A stretch of 34,711 bases of DNA from Nemertoderma westbladi (lineage: Eukaryota > Xenacoelomorpha > Nemertodermatida > Nemertodermatidae), in NCBI GenBank assembly GCA_032718475.1, contig JAUCBJ010002001.1, positions 1 through 34,711 on the forward strand, written 5' to 3'. The notes under the pieces were generated by a model. The model ran no database searches. It was not told the DNA's origin and saw nothing but the letters and a program-made list of their open reading frames with translations. A program made the translations under genes and the position numbers. Of the stretch, positions 1 through 12,000 are shown one piece after another (within the stretch, counting starts at the first letter, position 1; every line of letters begins with the position of its first letter).

Positions 1-126
1 GAGGTGCCGTGCGAGAGTCCTACGTTGACCGTTGCCTGGCACCCGAAGAAACTCTTGCTCGCTTATGCGTGCGATGATAAAGACAGAGATACAGGTACCA
101 TAAAACTATTCGGCTTCGAAAACTGA
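1..126 (+). CDS. THOC3: THO complex subunit 3, C-terminal exon (partial)
   Basis: Frame 1 is open from the window edge to TGA at 124-126 and encodes the last 41 residues. The segment TVAWHPKKLLLAYACDDKD followed by GTIKLFGFEN matches the end of THOC3: the last WD40 blade (VAWHP), the conserved ACDDKD stretch and the KLFG terminus. Animal THOC3 is a WD40-propeller subunit of the nuclear THO/TREX complex, which couples transcription to mRNA export. The vertebrate protein, as I recall it, has a slightly longer linker between DDKD and GT(V/I)KLFG, so this copy is a little shorter there. The exon start lies outside the window. A poly(A) signal follows about 125 bp after the stop, which fits a terminal exon. 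The gene sits tail-to-head upstream of the glutamate receptor gene; no functional link is implied. Confidence 0.9.
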   Translation, partial: EVPCESPTLTVAWHPKKLLLAYACDDKDRDTGTIKLFGFEN

Positions 127-249
127 CGCGCTAATTATTGGACAGTCATTATTATTTTAGTTTGCTATTACAAACTGAATCTACGATAGTAAGTAATACG
201 TATCACGTGCAATACTTTACTTATAAAACTATAATGCGGTGTTTAGTTT

Positions 250-255
250 AATAAA
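250..255 (+). promoter_or_regulatory. Poly(A) signal of THOC3
   Basis: AATAAA lies 124 bp after the THOC3 stop codon and is the first canonical hexamer downstream. A second AATAAA at 434-439 could serve as an alternative. The cleavage site itself cannot be read from sequence. Confidence 0.6.
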
Positions 256-876
256 ACGAAAACTTCATTTATTTGGATATATTTTATGTCGATATTTCAT
301 TCATGGGTTTCGTAGCACGCTATTCCTAATCAATATTTCGAACGTTCAGCGCATATGAGTATGTTTCACCTTTAAATTGTGTTATGACGTTATCTTTTTA
401 TTTTATCAATATTACACCTCGAGCGATATAATGAATAAAGTTCAGTATGTTATGATAGATCTACCATAATGTGTGAATCTATCTATGCCTACCATTTTTC
501 CCAATATTTCTCCAACCAAACACTGTCGCATATTATTATTAAGAAGCAAAGACTAATCGATAGCGTTTGATTCAATTTCGCATCATCTATAATGCAGCCG
601 CGAAGTCACTAAGGCCATTCTGCTACATAATCGAACTTTAATATAATAAATATTCTAATTATACCATTTGCGAACAGGTTTTTGATATTATTTTGAATTC
701 CTAACGTCAACATCACTTAAAACCATTAGTTAATGTTGACAGTGAGTTAGTTACGATGTAATCTGGCTTTATCTAGAGCTATAATGTCCGCCCATCTCCA
801 TTACTTTTATTGCGTCCAATGGTTACGACGAAAGGGTGTCTGGCTTCCTGGCAACCAACCATATTTATATTCTATA
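256..876. other. AT-rich intergenic sequence
   Basis: No supported coding exon, RNA gene or mobile element is seen here. The stretch contains the 3' flank of THOC3, including the second AATAAA at 434-439. Confidence 0.5.
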
Positions 877-1101
877 AATGCCAAAATAAATTGTTTTTGA
901 CTGGGCTGATTAAACTATTTACATAATTGTGCGAAAATTAGCACTTTTCAGTGTTATGACCCGAGTGTTTTGATGTACCGAGCGAGTGCAGCGAGGGAGG
1001 TTTACATAAATATACAAGGGTCCTAAACGCTGCGTAGTGCCCTTTTCACACAAATGTAGATAGTTAAATTAGCCCAGTCAAAACTTCTTGATTTTGGCAT
1101 T
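877..1101. mobile_element. MITE-like inverted-repeat element, about 225 bp
   Basis: The ends are long imperfect inverted repeats. The left arm at 877-933 starts AATGCCAAAAT and contains TTTTGACTGGGCT. The right arm at 1047-1101 carries AGCCCAGTCAAAA and ends ATTTTGGCATT. Arms are about 55 bp at roughly 80% identity and enclose a loop of about 110 bp with no coding capacity. This is the architecture of a small non-autonomous DNA transposon. I see no convincing target-site duplication, so the superfamily is undetermined. Confidence 0.65.
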
Positions 1102-2370
1102 AATATTTAATAAAAAAAAATGGCCGATATTTAATAAAAGAAAAGAAACAAACCACGGTGATATTTAAAAAAATAAAATTTAGAGCGTAGAAATATGGCC
1201 ATCAGGCAGCACACGAAAACATGAAGTCAAATCGATATACCGTTTTCTTAACACCAATAAAATAATGTGATTACTTTTTCTGTGTACATAATTATTTTAT
1301 ATATATATTGGTATAAATTCCTTTCTAGAGTTCCAGTTATAAAAAAAAACATCTGTAAAATACCGATGGTTACAAATGAATTAATAAAATAATACGCAGA
1401 TACGTACTTACACCTAAGCACAGCGCGAAGTAACCATTTGATAGGAATGGGCGAGGCATTCATTCAGTTTAGCCGATGAGGTTTTATCCGCTTAAAATCG
1501 CCCACATTTATCTCAGGCGACTGGCAGAGACTACAGAGAAATTTGCGATTGGACTTATTACTTTTTCCTCGGGTAACTGATAATGCGCTTGGGGCGGTGT
1601 CTCATTAATCAATCGTGGTCGCGGACTAATATTATAAGCGGCAGGGTTCCAAGATTAGGGATCCAACGCTGCCCACAGTGACAGCCGAGATTAATCGAAA
1701 CACAAATATATAATGAATTGGAGTCCAGGATTCTGTGGCGATCACCTTGAAACAGTTTGATATTCGAGACGCGACTTGTCTCTCGCAGTACTTCCATTGT
1801 TCTTCTGCTGCAATATAAATTTTATTTGAGTGCTGTCGTGGTGTGTATAATAAATAAGAAGGCCTATTTGAGTCATTTGTCGTTCTTTGACAAGAATGGT
1901 AGAGTGATAGATAACAATTCGCATTGAATTTAGGTGCTCTGTAGTTTGGTGGTTGGGTCATCCAACTTGGGTGAGGGGGTGGGTGGCTAGTCAGATGGAA
2001 CACACTTACAATTACACGCCGGATACGTTATATCCTTGACTTGTTCCTTTCCGCCTTGTAGCAAGAATACGTTGTTGGGATTTTGCGCAGACGAAATAAT
2101 CGTATCCGACAGTTTTCTTTATGTCTTTATCGAGTGCAAAAACTAAGGTAAAATTTTGTCATGATTTGAGAAGCCCCCTCTGAGAAAAATTAGTTGTAAA
2201 ACAGTTTGAATTTTGTAAAACTCGTCAGTTCTTTAAATCTAATTAAGGTGGTATTCATGGAGATAAATAAGGGCCCCAAAAGCGCAAATAGTGGGAAAAT
2301 AGTTTAATGTTTTGGTTAGGTTAAGAACACATCACTGTAACCTGGTACTACCCAATAATAGAAACAGGAG

Positions 2371-2416
2371 GGAAATACACTAAAAGACGTATTTTTAAAT
2401 ACGTTTTTGTGACGAG
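2371..2416. repeat. Dispersed 13-bp motif with hairpin, copy 1
   Basis: AAATACACTAAAA is followed by a perfect stem, ACGTATTT-TT-AAATACGT. The same 13-mer recurs at 7209-7242 and 8263-8300, each time followed by a T-run, and with another short hairpin in copy 3. It probably marks a dispersed element rather than a gene feature. Confidence 0.45.
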
Positions 2417-2423
2417 GTACCAA

Positions 2424-2450
2424 CCCCCCCCCCCCCCCCCCCCCCCCCCC
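2424..2450. repeat. Poly-C tract (27 C)
   Basis: An uninterrupted run of 27 C follows the hairpin-bearing motif copy 1 by a few bases. The exact length is likely to be unreliable in sequencing. Confidence 0.9.
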
Positions 2451-2982
2451 TTACTCGTAAAGGTATAGTGACTTCTTTGTTTTCAGAAACAAGCATTATC
2501 CCGGTTAAAATAAACTTCTAACTACACAAAACCAACCACCCCCTTCCAATAGATGGATGGACCTTGACCTTACTTTACTTTTCGTCGCGGACGGGAAGCC
2601 AATTAATTGAAGCGACCAGGGATATAATGTTTGTATGTTATAAAATTACTTAGCCTGACAATAGAGTGACAGTCACTGACTCACTGCTGAGCTATTTATT
2701 GCTGGAGAGTAATCTGAAGCTGTGCATTAGTGGTGGAATGTGATTGCAGCAAAACATGTCGTTACATTTACCGTACTATGTATTTCACTGTGTTCGTTTT
2801 GTGTGTCTGTCTGTAGGCAACTTGGTATACTTGATCGTCAAATATAGCAACAATATTAATAGCCCGAACACAATGCGGACGTTGCTATGTCGTGGAATAA
2901 GTTCAGAGATTGCTCCAGCTAACCAAACCAGGGATATTTGCAAAGCTTTTTATTAATACCAACGGGGACAACTGCTCCAAGA

Positions 2983-3046
2983 ATGTATTGGCTTATTACG
3001 TTGCTTTTAATTCATCTCAGCTTCGGAAAACAGCACCGGGTCATTG
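2983..3046 (+). CDS. GRID-like exon 1 (signal peptide)
   Basis: ATG at 2983 begins MYWLITLLLIHLSFG, a typical secretory signal with a hydrophobic core, followed by KQHRVI. This matches the start of mature delta receptors, where a short (I)IHIG strand precedes the first helix. The exon ends at phase 1 with the strong donor G|GTGAGT at 3047. The split codon G|GA gives Gly and joins exon 2 in frame. No transcript evidence is available, so a different first exon is possible, but the phase, peptide and homology fit makes this the best candidate. Confidence 0.75.
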
Positions 3047-6000
3047 GTGAGTTTTATACCATATTCATATTTATTATGCCACAATGAAATTATTTGAGTT
3101 TATGCGCGGGAGGATTAACTTATGGGTCGAGCATGGCGATGTTTGAGTCGATTATAAAATATAATAATTTTATTTCGTAAATTTTATTGAATAACCGTCC
3201 ATTTAATAGTTTATCATAAAATAAAATATATGTTGAAGACAGTAGTTAATTGAAGTGAACTAGACAAATTATTATGAGAAGTTAAAAAATATATATTGGA
3301 AATTATTGCTATTGCGCCTCTACCTATAACTAATCTAAATTTCATGGAGGTTACTATATTGCATATTAATTCACATCAGTTCGGGTTGTAATTATCTATT
3401 TAATGCGTTTAGATGCGCTTTATACATGGAAGCAATTGCTTTGGTGCCAGAAGACATCGTCTTCCAGTAAGGGCCGACAGTTGATTCGGATAAATTACAG
3501 AAATTATCTTTCTTAACGAACACGATATTCTGAGACTCAAACGCTTCCGGACCGCCTGATTGGAAACGGCAACGAATCTCGTCGGACGTGAGACCACATT
3601 CGGTGGCGAAGTCAAAGGAAGGTCTGCCTCCCAGCACAGCGTTCCTACTGACACCTAATAGAAGGGCAGGTTTTAAAGTTTCCATGGGGACATTGACCTC
3701 GTCTCTGGCTTCCCTCATCACTGACTCAAATAGTTCCTCTACGAATATCGATGACTTTAGTTTCTCTGAAGATCCTTGCGATGTGAATGCTTTACTCAGT
3801 TTATCTTCCATTTCATCCGGTTCCATATGTCCCCCCGGAACAGAAATCATTCCTGGTTCCTCTCCCACTTTCTCGCTCCTTTCTAAAAGGACAACATCAT
3901 CGTCTCTAGTTACTATGGCAATGCTTACGCCTATAGCGTCCGATATATACGCCTGGGGATCGGAATAATCGTTGCTCCCACGTTCCCGCAACATTGCGCT
4001 CACAGACGAAATATTCGTACCCTGGAATGTTTTATAATCGGTATAACCCGCTTTAATGTGCAGCTTATTAGTAGTCTGATCGTAGACAAAGTCAAATAGT
4101 CGGAATTTACTTCCGTTATATAAGGTTGGGAGCACCGCAATACGTTTCGACCATTCCTCATTGATCAACGTATGCAGTTCAGGGTAATATTTCATGTTGT
4201 AACAAGAGTTCAGATCAGCTGACACATCTGACGGTTTAAGAGGTTTTTCGAAAGCGAAATAATTCATAGCGTCATCCAAACATTGTAATTCCCTCTGCGC
4301 CATTTTCTCAACTTAGTTACCCCAGTGAAACTGCAATATGTAGGGCCTGTTGTATCGGAATCTAAGACGCAGCACTTTAAGGATTCAGTAAAGGTTTAAT
4401 TAGATTGAGTCAACGTTGATGAGTTTAACCCACATGCATGTTTAACACACACAATTTTCTTAGAACCTAATTACTAATTATTTACATGCAATATGTGCAA
4501 TAGGCTTATAAAATATCTGGTTTTGCTTAGCCTATAATGAAGTAATCTGGTAACATGAACCGAATTACCCGGTCATATTGAATGCAGTGCGACAGTACAG
4601 TTCCGTACCGGTACTACGGCACAGTTTCATACAAGACAACCCTCACTATACAGTACCGTAGTACCGGTATCACTACTGGCCATGAAGCCGAGGCCTCTAA
4701 CTGATAATGAGAAGTAGGACTACCCAGTTCCGACAAGTCCCTAAAAGGTGCCACCCTGCTCCATAGAGCAGGAAATTCAAATGATTGAAAGACATGTAAT
4801 TTGTACTGGAAAGGGTGGCAGATCAGATCTGCTATCTATACCGGTATTTTGGCGGTAAATTCAAATCTGTTTTAACATTGAATACACAGATACATGAATA
4901 GAGTAAGACTAATATAAATTAATTGAATCAGAATAAATTATTTCTTATCGGTTTAACTCACTCATCCGGTATTGTTGTTGTTTTATCTATTCTGGGACTT
5001 CGAGCAGCACGTGAACATCTAAACCTGACGTTAACTAGTCTGGCAGTCTGGGTCATAGAGCAGATGTGAACAACTAAGCTGTCTGGTTAACTAGTCGGGA
5101 CTTCCAGTAGCACGTGAACAACGACTGAACTAAGCTGACTGGTTAACAAGTCTGGGACTTCGAGCAGCACTTGAACAACTAAAGCTGACTGGTTAACTAG
5201 TCTGGGACTTCCAGTAGCACGTGAACAACTATAAGCTGACTTGTTCACTAGTCTCTGGGACTTCGAGCAAAATTGCAAATTGAGGAGGGGGGATCGGGGG
5301 ATTTGGCTTAACTTCTAGCAGTAAATGTAAATAACATTTATTATTTGCTTGTATCAGTTATATATAATTACATCAGAACATTATAATTATAACAATATAG
5401 CAGGGAACTGATATATATCGTAATAACAATAGGTGTATAATGCATCTGCCTATACTGCTATATCTGTCCCAGACATGTACGGTACCAGACTAGGTAACCA
5501 GTCAGCTTAGTTGTTCACGTGCTGCTCGAAGCCCCAGACTAGTTAACGTGCTGGTTTAGTTGTTCACGTGCTGCTCGAAGTCCCAGACTAGGTAACCAGT
5601 CAGCTTAGTTGTTCACGTGCTGCACGAAGCCCCAGACTAGTTAACCAGTCAGCTTAGTTGTTCACGTGCTGCACGAAGCCCCAGACTAGTTAACCAGTCA
5701 GCTTAGTTGTTCACGTGCTGTTCGAAGTCCCAGATTAGGTAACCAGCCAGTTTAGTTGTTCACGTGCTGCACGAAGCGCCAGACTAGTTAACCAGTCAGC
5801 TTAGTTGTTCAGGTGCTGTTCGAAATCCCAGACTAGGTAACCAGCCAGTTTAGTTGTTCACGTGCTGCTTTATGCCCCAGACTAGTTAACGTCAGCGGTT
5901 TAGTTGTTCACGAGCTGCTCGAAGTCCCAGAATAGATAAATCAACAACAGTAACGGATAAGAAATAATTTATTCTGATTCAATGAATTACATTAGTCTTA

Positions 6001-9000
6001 CTCTATTCATGTATTCAATGTTAAAACAGATTTGAATTTACCGCCAAAATATAGGTGGCAGATCTGATCTGCCACCCTTATTTCCAGTACAAATAACATG
6101 TCTTTCAATCATTTGAATTTCCCGCGCTATGGAGCAGGGTGGCACCTTTTAGGGACTTGTCCCAGTAAACACAACTTATGAACCTAACTGTATTCAAGAA
6201 TAAATAAATTGGGACGTCAGGGTCATGATGTAAAGTCTCAGAACACGCAGTCCAATTAGTGGACCTAGTCATTAGCCCCCTAGCGGCAGATCGAGGAACT
6301 GTAAAAGTGTTCTGTTAGCAGAATTACTTTATTCAGCAATGCTCGCAGGTCATTCCTACCAAATTTCAGATGAATCTGATGGTTGGTTCTATAATTACAG
6401 CTACTTTTACGTTTCTGTCAATTCGCCCCCTAGTGGCAGACAAATGAACTACTGAAGTCTGTTTCTCTGGAGAATTTCTAAACTTTTCATAGGCTACATA
6501 TGTACCAACACCAAGTTTGGTTCCATTTCATCCATGATTGACAGACTTTTTAGCGTTCAAACATTTCCGACAACGACAACGACGGACGGGTCCACTAATT
6601 ATACCCCTACGCTAAGGGTCACCTGGACTTACGTGGCTCGTCCCACATTGGAATTGTAAAACGATCTTTCGTAAACGATTCTGTAATCATAATTTCGATA
6701 AATGATGAGAGTGGACGTAGGTGGATTGGGTTACTTTAGTAAATGACAAATCAGTGGATACATCCATCCTTCTATTCTAGTTTTGAAGTATCTGGTAATG
6801 CACTAAAAGTGCCAAGTATTTTATTATATTGCCACTTCAGACTCAAGTGTGAAAGTGATAGCGTATTTCGTAGCATTTAGGTAATTCCTTAACATAAACA
6901 AATCAGCAATAGATCTACTCGTGAAAGTGTAGCTTCCTCGGAAAACCATTACAACTTCATCCTCATCCTATTTATTTGGCACAAATCGGTGATTCGTTGT
7001 TAAATCATATTTTGGCACTCCAACCCGCCCAGCAAGGTTATGTGCAGTATAGTAAACTCTACCTTATGTATGTAGCCTCATTATTATTTGCCAATCATAA
7101 TAAAGTATCCACTCGCAAAGACAGACAAGACAGACCAACACGCAGGCAGACCTCGTTCCCGTTCCATCATCCACTGAGGTCACCCATCACCATTCCTAAA
7201 ATAAAAAAGGAAAAAATACACTAAAACTCCTTTTTTTGTGACAATCCAGCCATACATTATTATACTTATTCATGTCTAACCACACCATTACATACGATTA
7301 CATATACCATTACATATTAGACTTATCGGGCATGAAATGGTATTTTGCATTTGTATTTTGTTGCTGCTCAATTCTGTATGAGGCCTGAAATTTTGTTATT
7401 TTATTTTATATACGATATCATTGAGAGTGCTTTCCAACTCTCCTTACAAAAGGCTTTTTGTTTGCTTTTGATATTAGAATCGAAATACAGTAGAATCGCC
7501 CGCACGTATGTCAGTAGTTACGTCATTTAGCGAACTTTATGCGCTGCACTTTGCGAAATGGGAGAGGTGGGCGGTGGGCGCGCCTTATACTTTGGGTTGG
7601 TCATTTAATCCCCGGAAACACACTATCGGATGGACTCGCCTCTTATCTGGGGTTCCCGAGCGGACATAATGAATCTTTGCTAACAGGCAGTAACACATAG
7701 AGAGTAGGGATGGGATGTGTTCGTAAAGATTAAACCATCGCGCTCAACTCAGCAGTAACTTATTTAAACTGAGATCCCGTAACCGCTCGCTTTACATTGA
7801 ACTGCGGGAAATCACTTACGACATCTGGAATTTTAATGCAATATTTAAGACGTCACAAAGTAATAGGAAATATTATTCAGTTTAGTATTTAAGTAATTTA
7901 TAACATTAAATAATATAATATTAAAAAATCAAAATTATCGTCAAGAAGTTACTAATATGCTGCACACAGTTCCGGTAATTTGTAATCTTTAATAGTTTAG
8001 GTATCACTTTCTGTATTCAAAAATTCAATATAATGTTTTCCTTCAAACGTTTTACAACCAACGTCTCAGTAATGGAGACTATATTTTTTTCTCAAAGGCA
8101 ACTTATTTTCATACACAGGGCTGGGAGGGGGGGGGGGGGGGGGGGGTGATCATGAAGAGAAAAAAACGACTCAATGGGGGAAGGTGGATACAAAGAAAGA
8201 ATTCGTTTCTTGTTTTGGTTAGAAATCTACTCTATAACCTGTTCCTTTCCCATAAGAGAAAACGTGAAAAATACACTAAAACGCGTGTTTTTACACACGT
8301 GAATGCACATACTACTACTCGGTTGAGCGAACTCGGACAGTTGAAATGAGATCCTTCTAGGCTTCCCGATTCTCCATAGTTGTCGCAATTTCGTTTCTCC
8401 CAAGTTCGGTATCCCTTTCAAGCTGGTCTATATATGTTATAGTCGATCGTCCACGGGTATGCACATGAATGCACATAATAAAACAATATTCTAGAAATAC
8501 TTCGATCTAAAAAAGTAACTATTGAGTTTAAAAAAATAAAAATAATAATAAAATAATGACTTTAAAAAGTAACCTAAAAAAAGAGTTAAAATCCTTTAAA
8601 AAAATAATTGCGCAGTATGGACGTGATGTCAATAATTTAATTGGTTGTTGCGTTGTTGTATTCCTGCCTGTAAAGGTATGTTTTGAGATTCGCCTTGAAT
8701 ATCCCATCCCAGTTAGCATTTCCTATGTCATCAGGTAGCGCATTCCAAATGGTCGGGGCAGATACTGAGAATGATCGCTTACCATAATGTTGCAGGTGGT
8801 AGCGTGGGATTACAAGAAGACCCATGTCGCTAGAACGCAGTTCACGCGTGGGATTGTACATGTACAATGTAAGCCGATTCCGCAGGTAACTTGGTGATCA
8901 GTATCAGGAAGTGTTCAGTCATCCGGATGCGGATATCATCGAGAAATGTTTCAGAGAGTTCCACTGCGTTTGTTATTTCGTTCCGTTTCAATATTACGGC

Positions 9001-12000
9001 TGGGTGCCATCAGCGTAGAAATGATATTTGAGCCCATATCAGGCCCGTATCGTGCGGGGGGGCTTTGGGGGCACTGCCCCCCCAGAGAAGTCTCACTGCC
9101 CCCCCAGACATGTCTTGTTCACTCGTCTTGTTCACAATTAATTAATAATATTATTGTTGTTGTTGACCCCAGTGATCAATATTATTGGATACACATTGAT
9201 ACACTTATAATAGGATACACACTTATAATAATTGATACACACTTCTACACACTGACCTACACCCCACCATCCCATTTTGGTCCAATTATATAATACTACA
9301 TGACATTAACCTACCTGTAATTACTAAAAATACCCGAAAGCTCCAGGTTCTCTCATTGGCTACCAGGGGTTGTTTGTTGTTGACCCATTGTCTATTTGTC
9401 TGTAATTTGGGAGCCAGCTTGCAGCTAAAAGTCTAGGCGCTGAGGGTTGCTTGCGCTGGTATCCATATCTATAATTTGTTGTAACTTAACCTTAACCATA
9501 TTATACCTGAAGTGGATCCTTCGCGCAGCACGTGACATAATCTTATGTAAGTTCCAACGCGAAAGAAATATAAGCAAAATCTAAGCAGATGTCCCTTGAT
9601 AACTTTACACCTAGAGGCAGTCTGGAAATCTGCAGTCGATTTAAGACCTCAGAAAAAGATTAAATGACACAGCAAAATGGTCTGGTACAATTCTGCCAAG
9701 TTTCCGCTGAAACGGATTAAAAGCAAAGAAATGGGAGGACATTTAATGCTTAGAAATCTAGCCATCTAGCGGGAGACTGCTGAACTGTTGGTGTAAAAAG
9801 TCGCTAAATAATGTCACGTTTTGGACATATTTATGCCTACAAATTTTTAATTCGACAGCTTTAATTCTGACAAAGTTATTTGAATGTTACGTTAATGAAA
9901 TCGTTACGTCAACAACTAATTGCCATTATTGACATACTCCTTAACAGTGTCAGTTCGCCAAGGTTCCGCCAATTTCGTGGCTTGCCCCACACGCTCTTCA
10001 ACAATATTGACTTTACTTTATGTACTAAATTAACTCTCACTTTGCTCTATGCTCCCACAAACCCAGTTAAGGGTTTGCCCCCCCAGATTTGGCCTCTGCC
10101 CCCCCAGATATTATGATCACCATACGGGCCTGGCCCATATCGTCGAATAACCTGCGAAACTAATATAAAATGGTTTCATATAATTACTGGCCGATTATAT
10201 TGTTAATTATTATATTCTAGGAGGTGTAGCAGAGAAGAGCACAGAGGTAGACGCGAAGTTTATTTGGGAGCGAGCCATACGGGATGTGAACGATGCAGCC
10301 TACGTGTTGTCTGACTCGGAGGTGATTCTCGCCGGAGGAATCGTCGACCCTAAAGGGAAGGACACAAATAACAATGTGTTCCGAGCACTTCGTGAAGGTT
10401 AGTCAGAAGGACACAAGTAACAATGTGTTCCGAGCACTACGTGAAGGTTGGTCAGAAGGATACAAACAACAATATGTTCCGAGCTCTACGTGAAGGTTTG
10501 TCAAAAGGACACAAACAACAATGTGTTCCGAGCACTACGTGAAGGTTGGTCAGAAGGATACAAACAACAATATGTTCCGAGCTCTACGTGAAGGTTTGTC
10601 AGAAGGACACAAACAACAATGTGTTCCGAGCTCTACTTGAAAGTTGGTCAGAAGGACACGAACAACATAGGTGTTCCGAGTACTACCTACGTGAAGGTTG
10701 GTCAGAAGGACACAAACAACATAGGTGTTCCGAGTACTACCTACGTGAAGGTTGGTCAGAAGGACACGAACAAGTGTTCCGAGTACATACCTACGTGAAG
10801 GTTGGTCAGAAGGACACAAACAACAATGTGTTTCGAGCACTACATGAAGGTTGCTCAGAAGGACACGAACAACATAGGTGTTCCGAGTACTACCTACGTG
10901 AAGGTTGGTCAGAAGGACACAAACAACATAGGTGTTCCGAGCTCTACGTGAAGGTTACCCAGAAGGACACAAACAACAATGTGTTCCGAGCACTACGTGA
11001 AGGTTGGTCAGAAGGACACGAACAACATAGGTGTTCCGAGTACTACCTACGTGAAGGTTGGTCAGAAGGACACAAACAACAATGTGTTTCGAGCACTACA
11101 TGAAGGTAGTTCAGAAGGACACGAACAACATAGGTGTTCCGAGTACTACCTACGTGAAGGTTGGTCAGAAGGACACAAACAACAGGTGTTTCGAGCTCTA
11201 CGTGAAGGTTACCCAGAAGGACACAAACAACAATGTGTTCCGAGCACTACGTGAAGGTTGGTCAGAAGGACACAAACAACATAGGTGTTCCGAGCACTAC
11301 GTGAAGGTTTGTCAGAAGGACACAAACAACAATGTGTTCCGAGCTCTACGTGAAGGTTACTCAGAAGGACACAAACAACAATGTGTTCCGAACACTACGT
11401 GAAGGTTGGTCAGAAGGACACGAACAACATAGGTGTTCCGAGTACTACCTACGTGAATGTTGGTCAGAAGGACACAAACAACATAGGTGTTCCGAGTACT
11501 ACCTACGTGAAGGTTGGTCAGAAGTACCCAAACAACAATGTGTTCCGAGCTCTACGTGAAGGTTACCCAGAAGGACTCAAACAACAATGTGTTCCGAGCA
11601 CTACGTGAAGGTTGGTCAGAAGGACACGAACAACATAGGTGTTCCGAGTACTACGTGAAGGTTGGTCAGAAGGACACAAGTAACAATGTGTTCCGAGGAC
11701 TACGTGAAGGTTTGTCAGAAGGACACAAACAACAATGTGTTCCGAGCTCTACGTGAAGGTTTGTCAGAAGGACACAAACAACAATGTGTTCCGAGCTCTA
11801 CGTGAAGGTTACTCAGAAGGACACAAACAACAATGTGTTCCGAACACTACGTGAAGGTTGGTCAGAAGGACACGAACAACATAGGTGTTCCGAGTACTAC
11901 CTACGTGAATGTTGGTCAGAAGGACACAAACAACATAGGTGTTCCGAGTACTACCTACGTGAAGGTTTGTTAGAAGGACACAAACAACAATGTGTTCCGA

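Larger units (their letters stand above)
1102..2982. other. Upstream region of the receptor gene
   Basis: This stretch holds the unmarked 5' flank and presumably the 5' UTR and promoter of the glutamate-receptor gene. Short open frames on both strands (for example 1632-2003 on the minus strand) have no recognisable motifs and lie in low-complexity AT-rich DNA. A short + frame at 2744-2956 ends just before the receptor start codon; it could be an upstream ORF but has no family resemblance. No TATA box or initiator can be assigned with confidence. Confidence 0.4.
4732..6161. mobile_element. Foldback-type element with minisatellite-bearing inverted arms, 1430 bp
   Basis: The outer arms, 4732-4991 and 5931-6161, are inverted copies at roughly 90% identity. 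The left starts GACAAGTCCCTAAAAGGTGC and the right ends with its exact complement. Each arm then runs into a tandem array of a 49-bp unit, about 5-6 units on the left (4992-5269) and 9 on the right (5485-5930), inverted to each other. A 215-bp AT-rich centre (5270-5484) separates them. Long inverted arms containing internal tandem repeats are the hallmark of Foldback (FB/Galileo-like) transposons. No transposase frame is present, so it is non-autonomous. CCAGT occurs just outside both ends (4725-4729 region and 6162-6166), but the spacing differs, so a target duplication is not established. Confidence 0.8.
6601..8636. other. Intron 1 sequence without recognised genes
   Basis: Short open frames at 6976-7224, 7345-7530 and 8146-8349 have no recognisable motifs and no matching splice context. 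The region holds motif copies 2 and 3 and a poly-G tract, described separately. A phase-1 receptor exon is not needed here because exons 1 and 2 join directly. Confidence 0.45.

Noticed and set aside
2744-2956. Short 70-codon + frame as a coding gene or receptor N-terminus
   Set aside because: It lacks family similarity and cannot join exon 2 in phase, whereas the ATG at 2983 gives a signal peptide and a phase-1 donor that fit.
3588-3968. 126-codon + frame opposite NUDT22
   Set aside because: It is the antisense shadow of a well-supported Nudix hydrolase gene and has no motif of its own.
4724-6166. CCAGT as target-site duplication of the foldback element
   Set aside because: The copies are at unequal distances from the inverted-repeat ends, so the match may be chance.
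7160-7190. Possible SINE remnant matching TCATCCACTG(A/C)GGTC in the intron 7 SINE
   Set aside because: Only about 15 bases match and no A or B box is nearby; too short to support.
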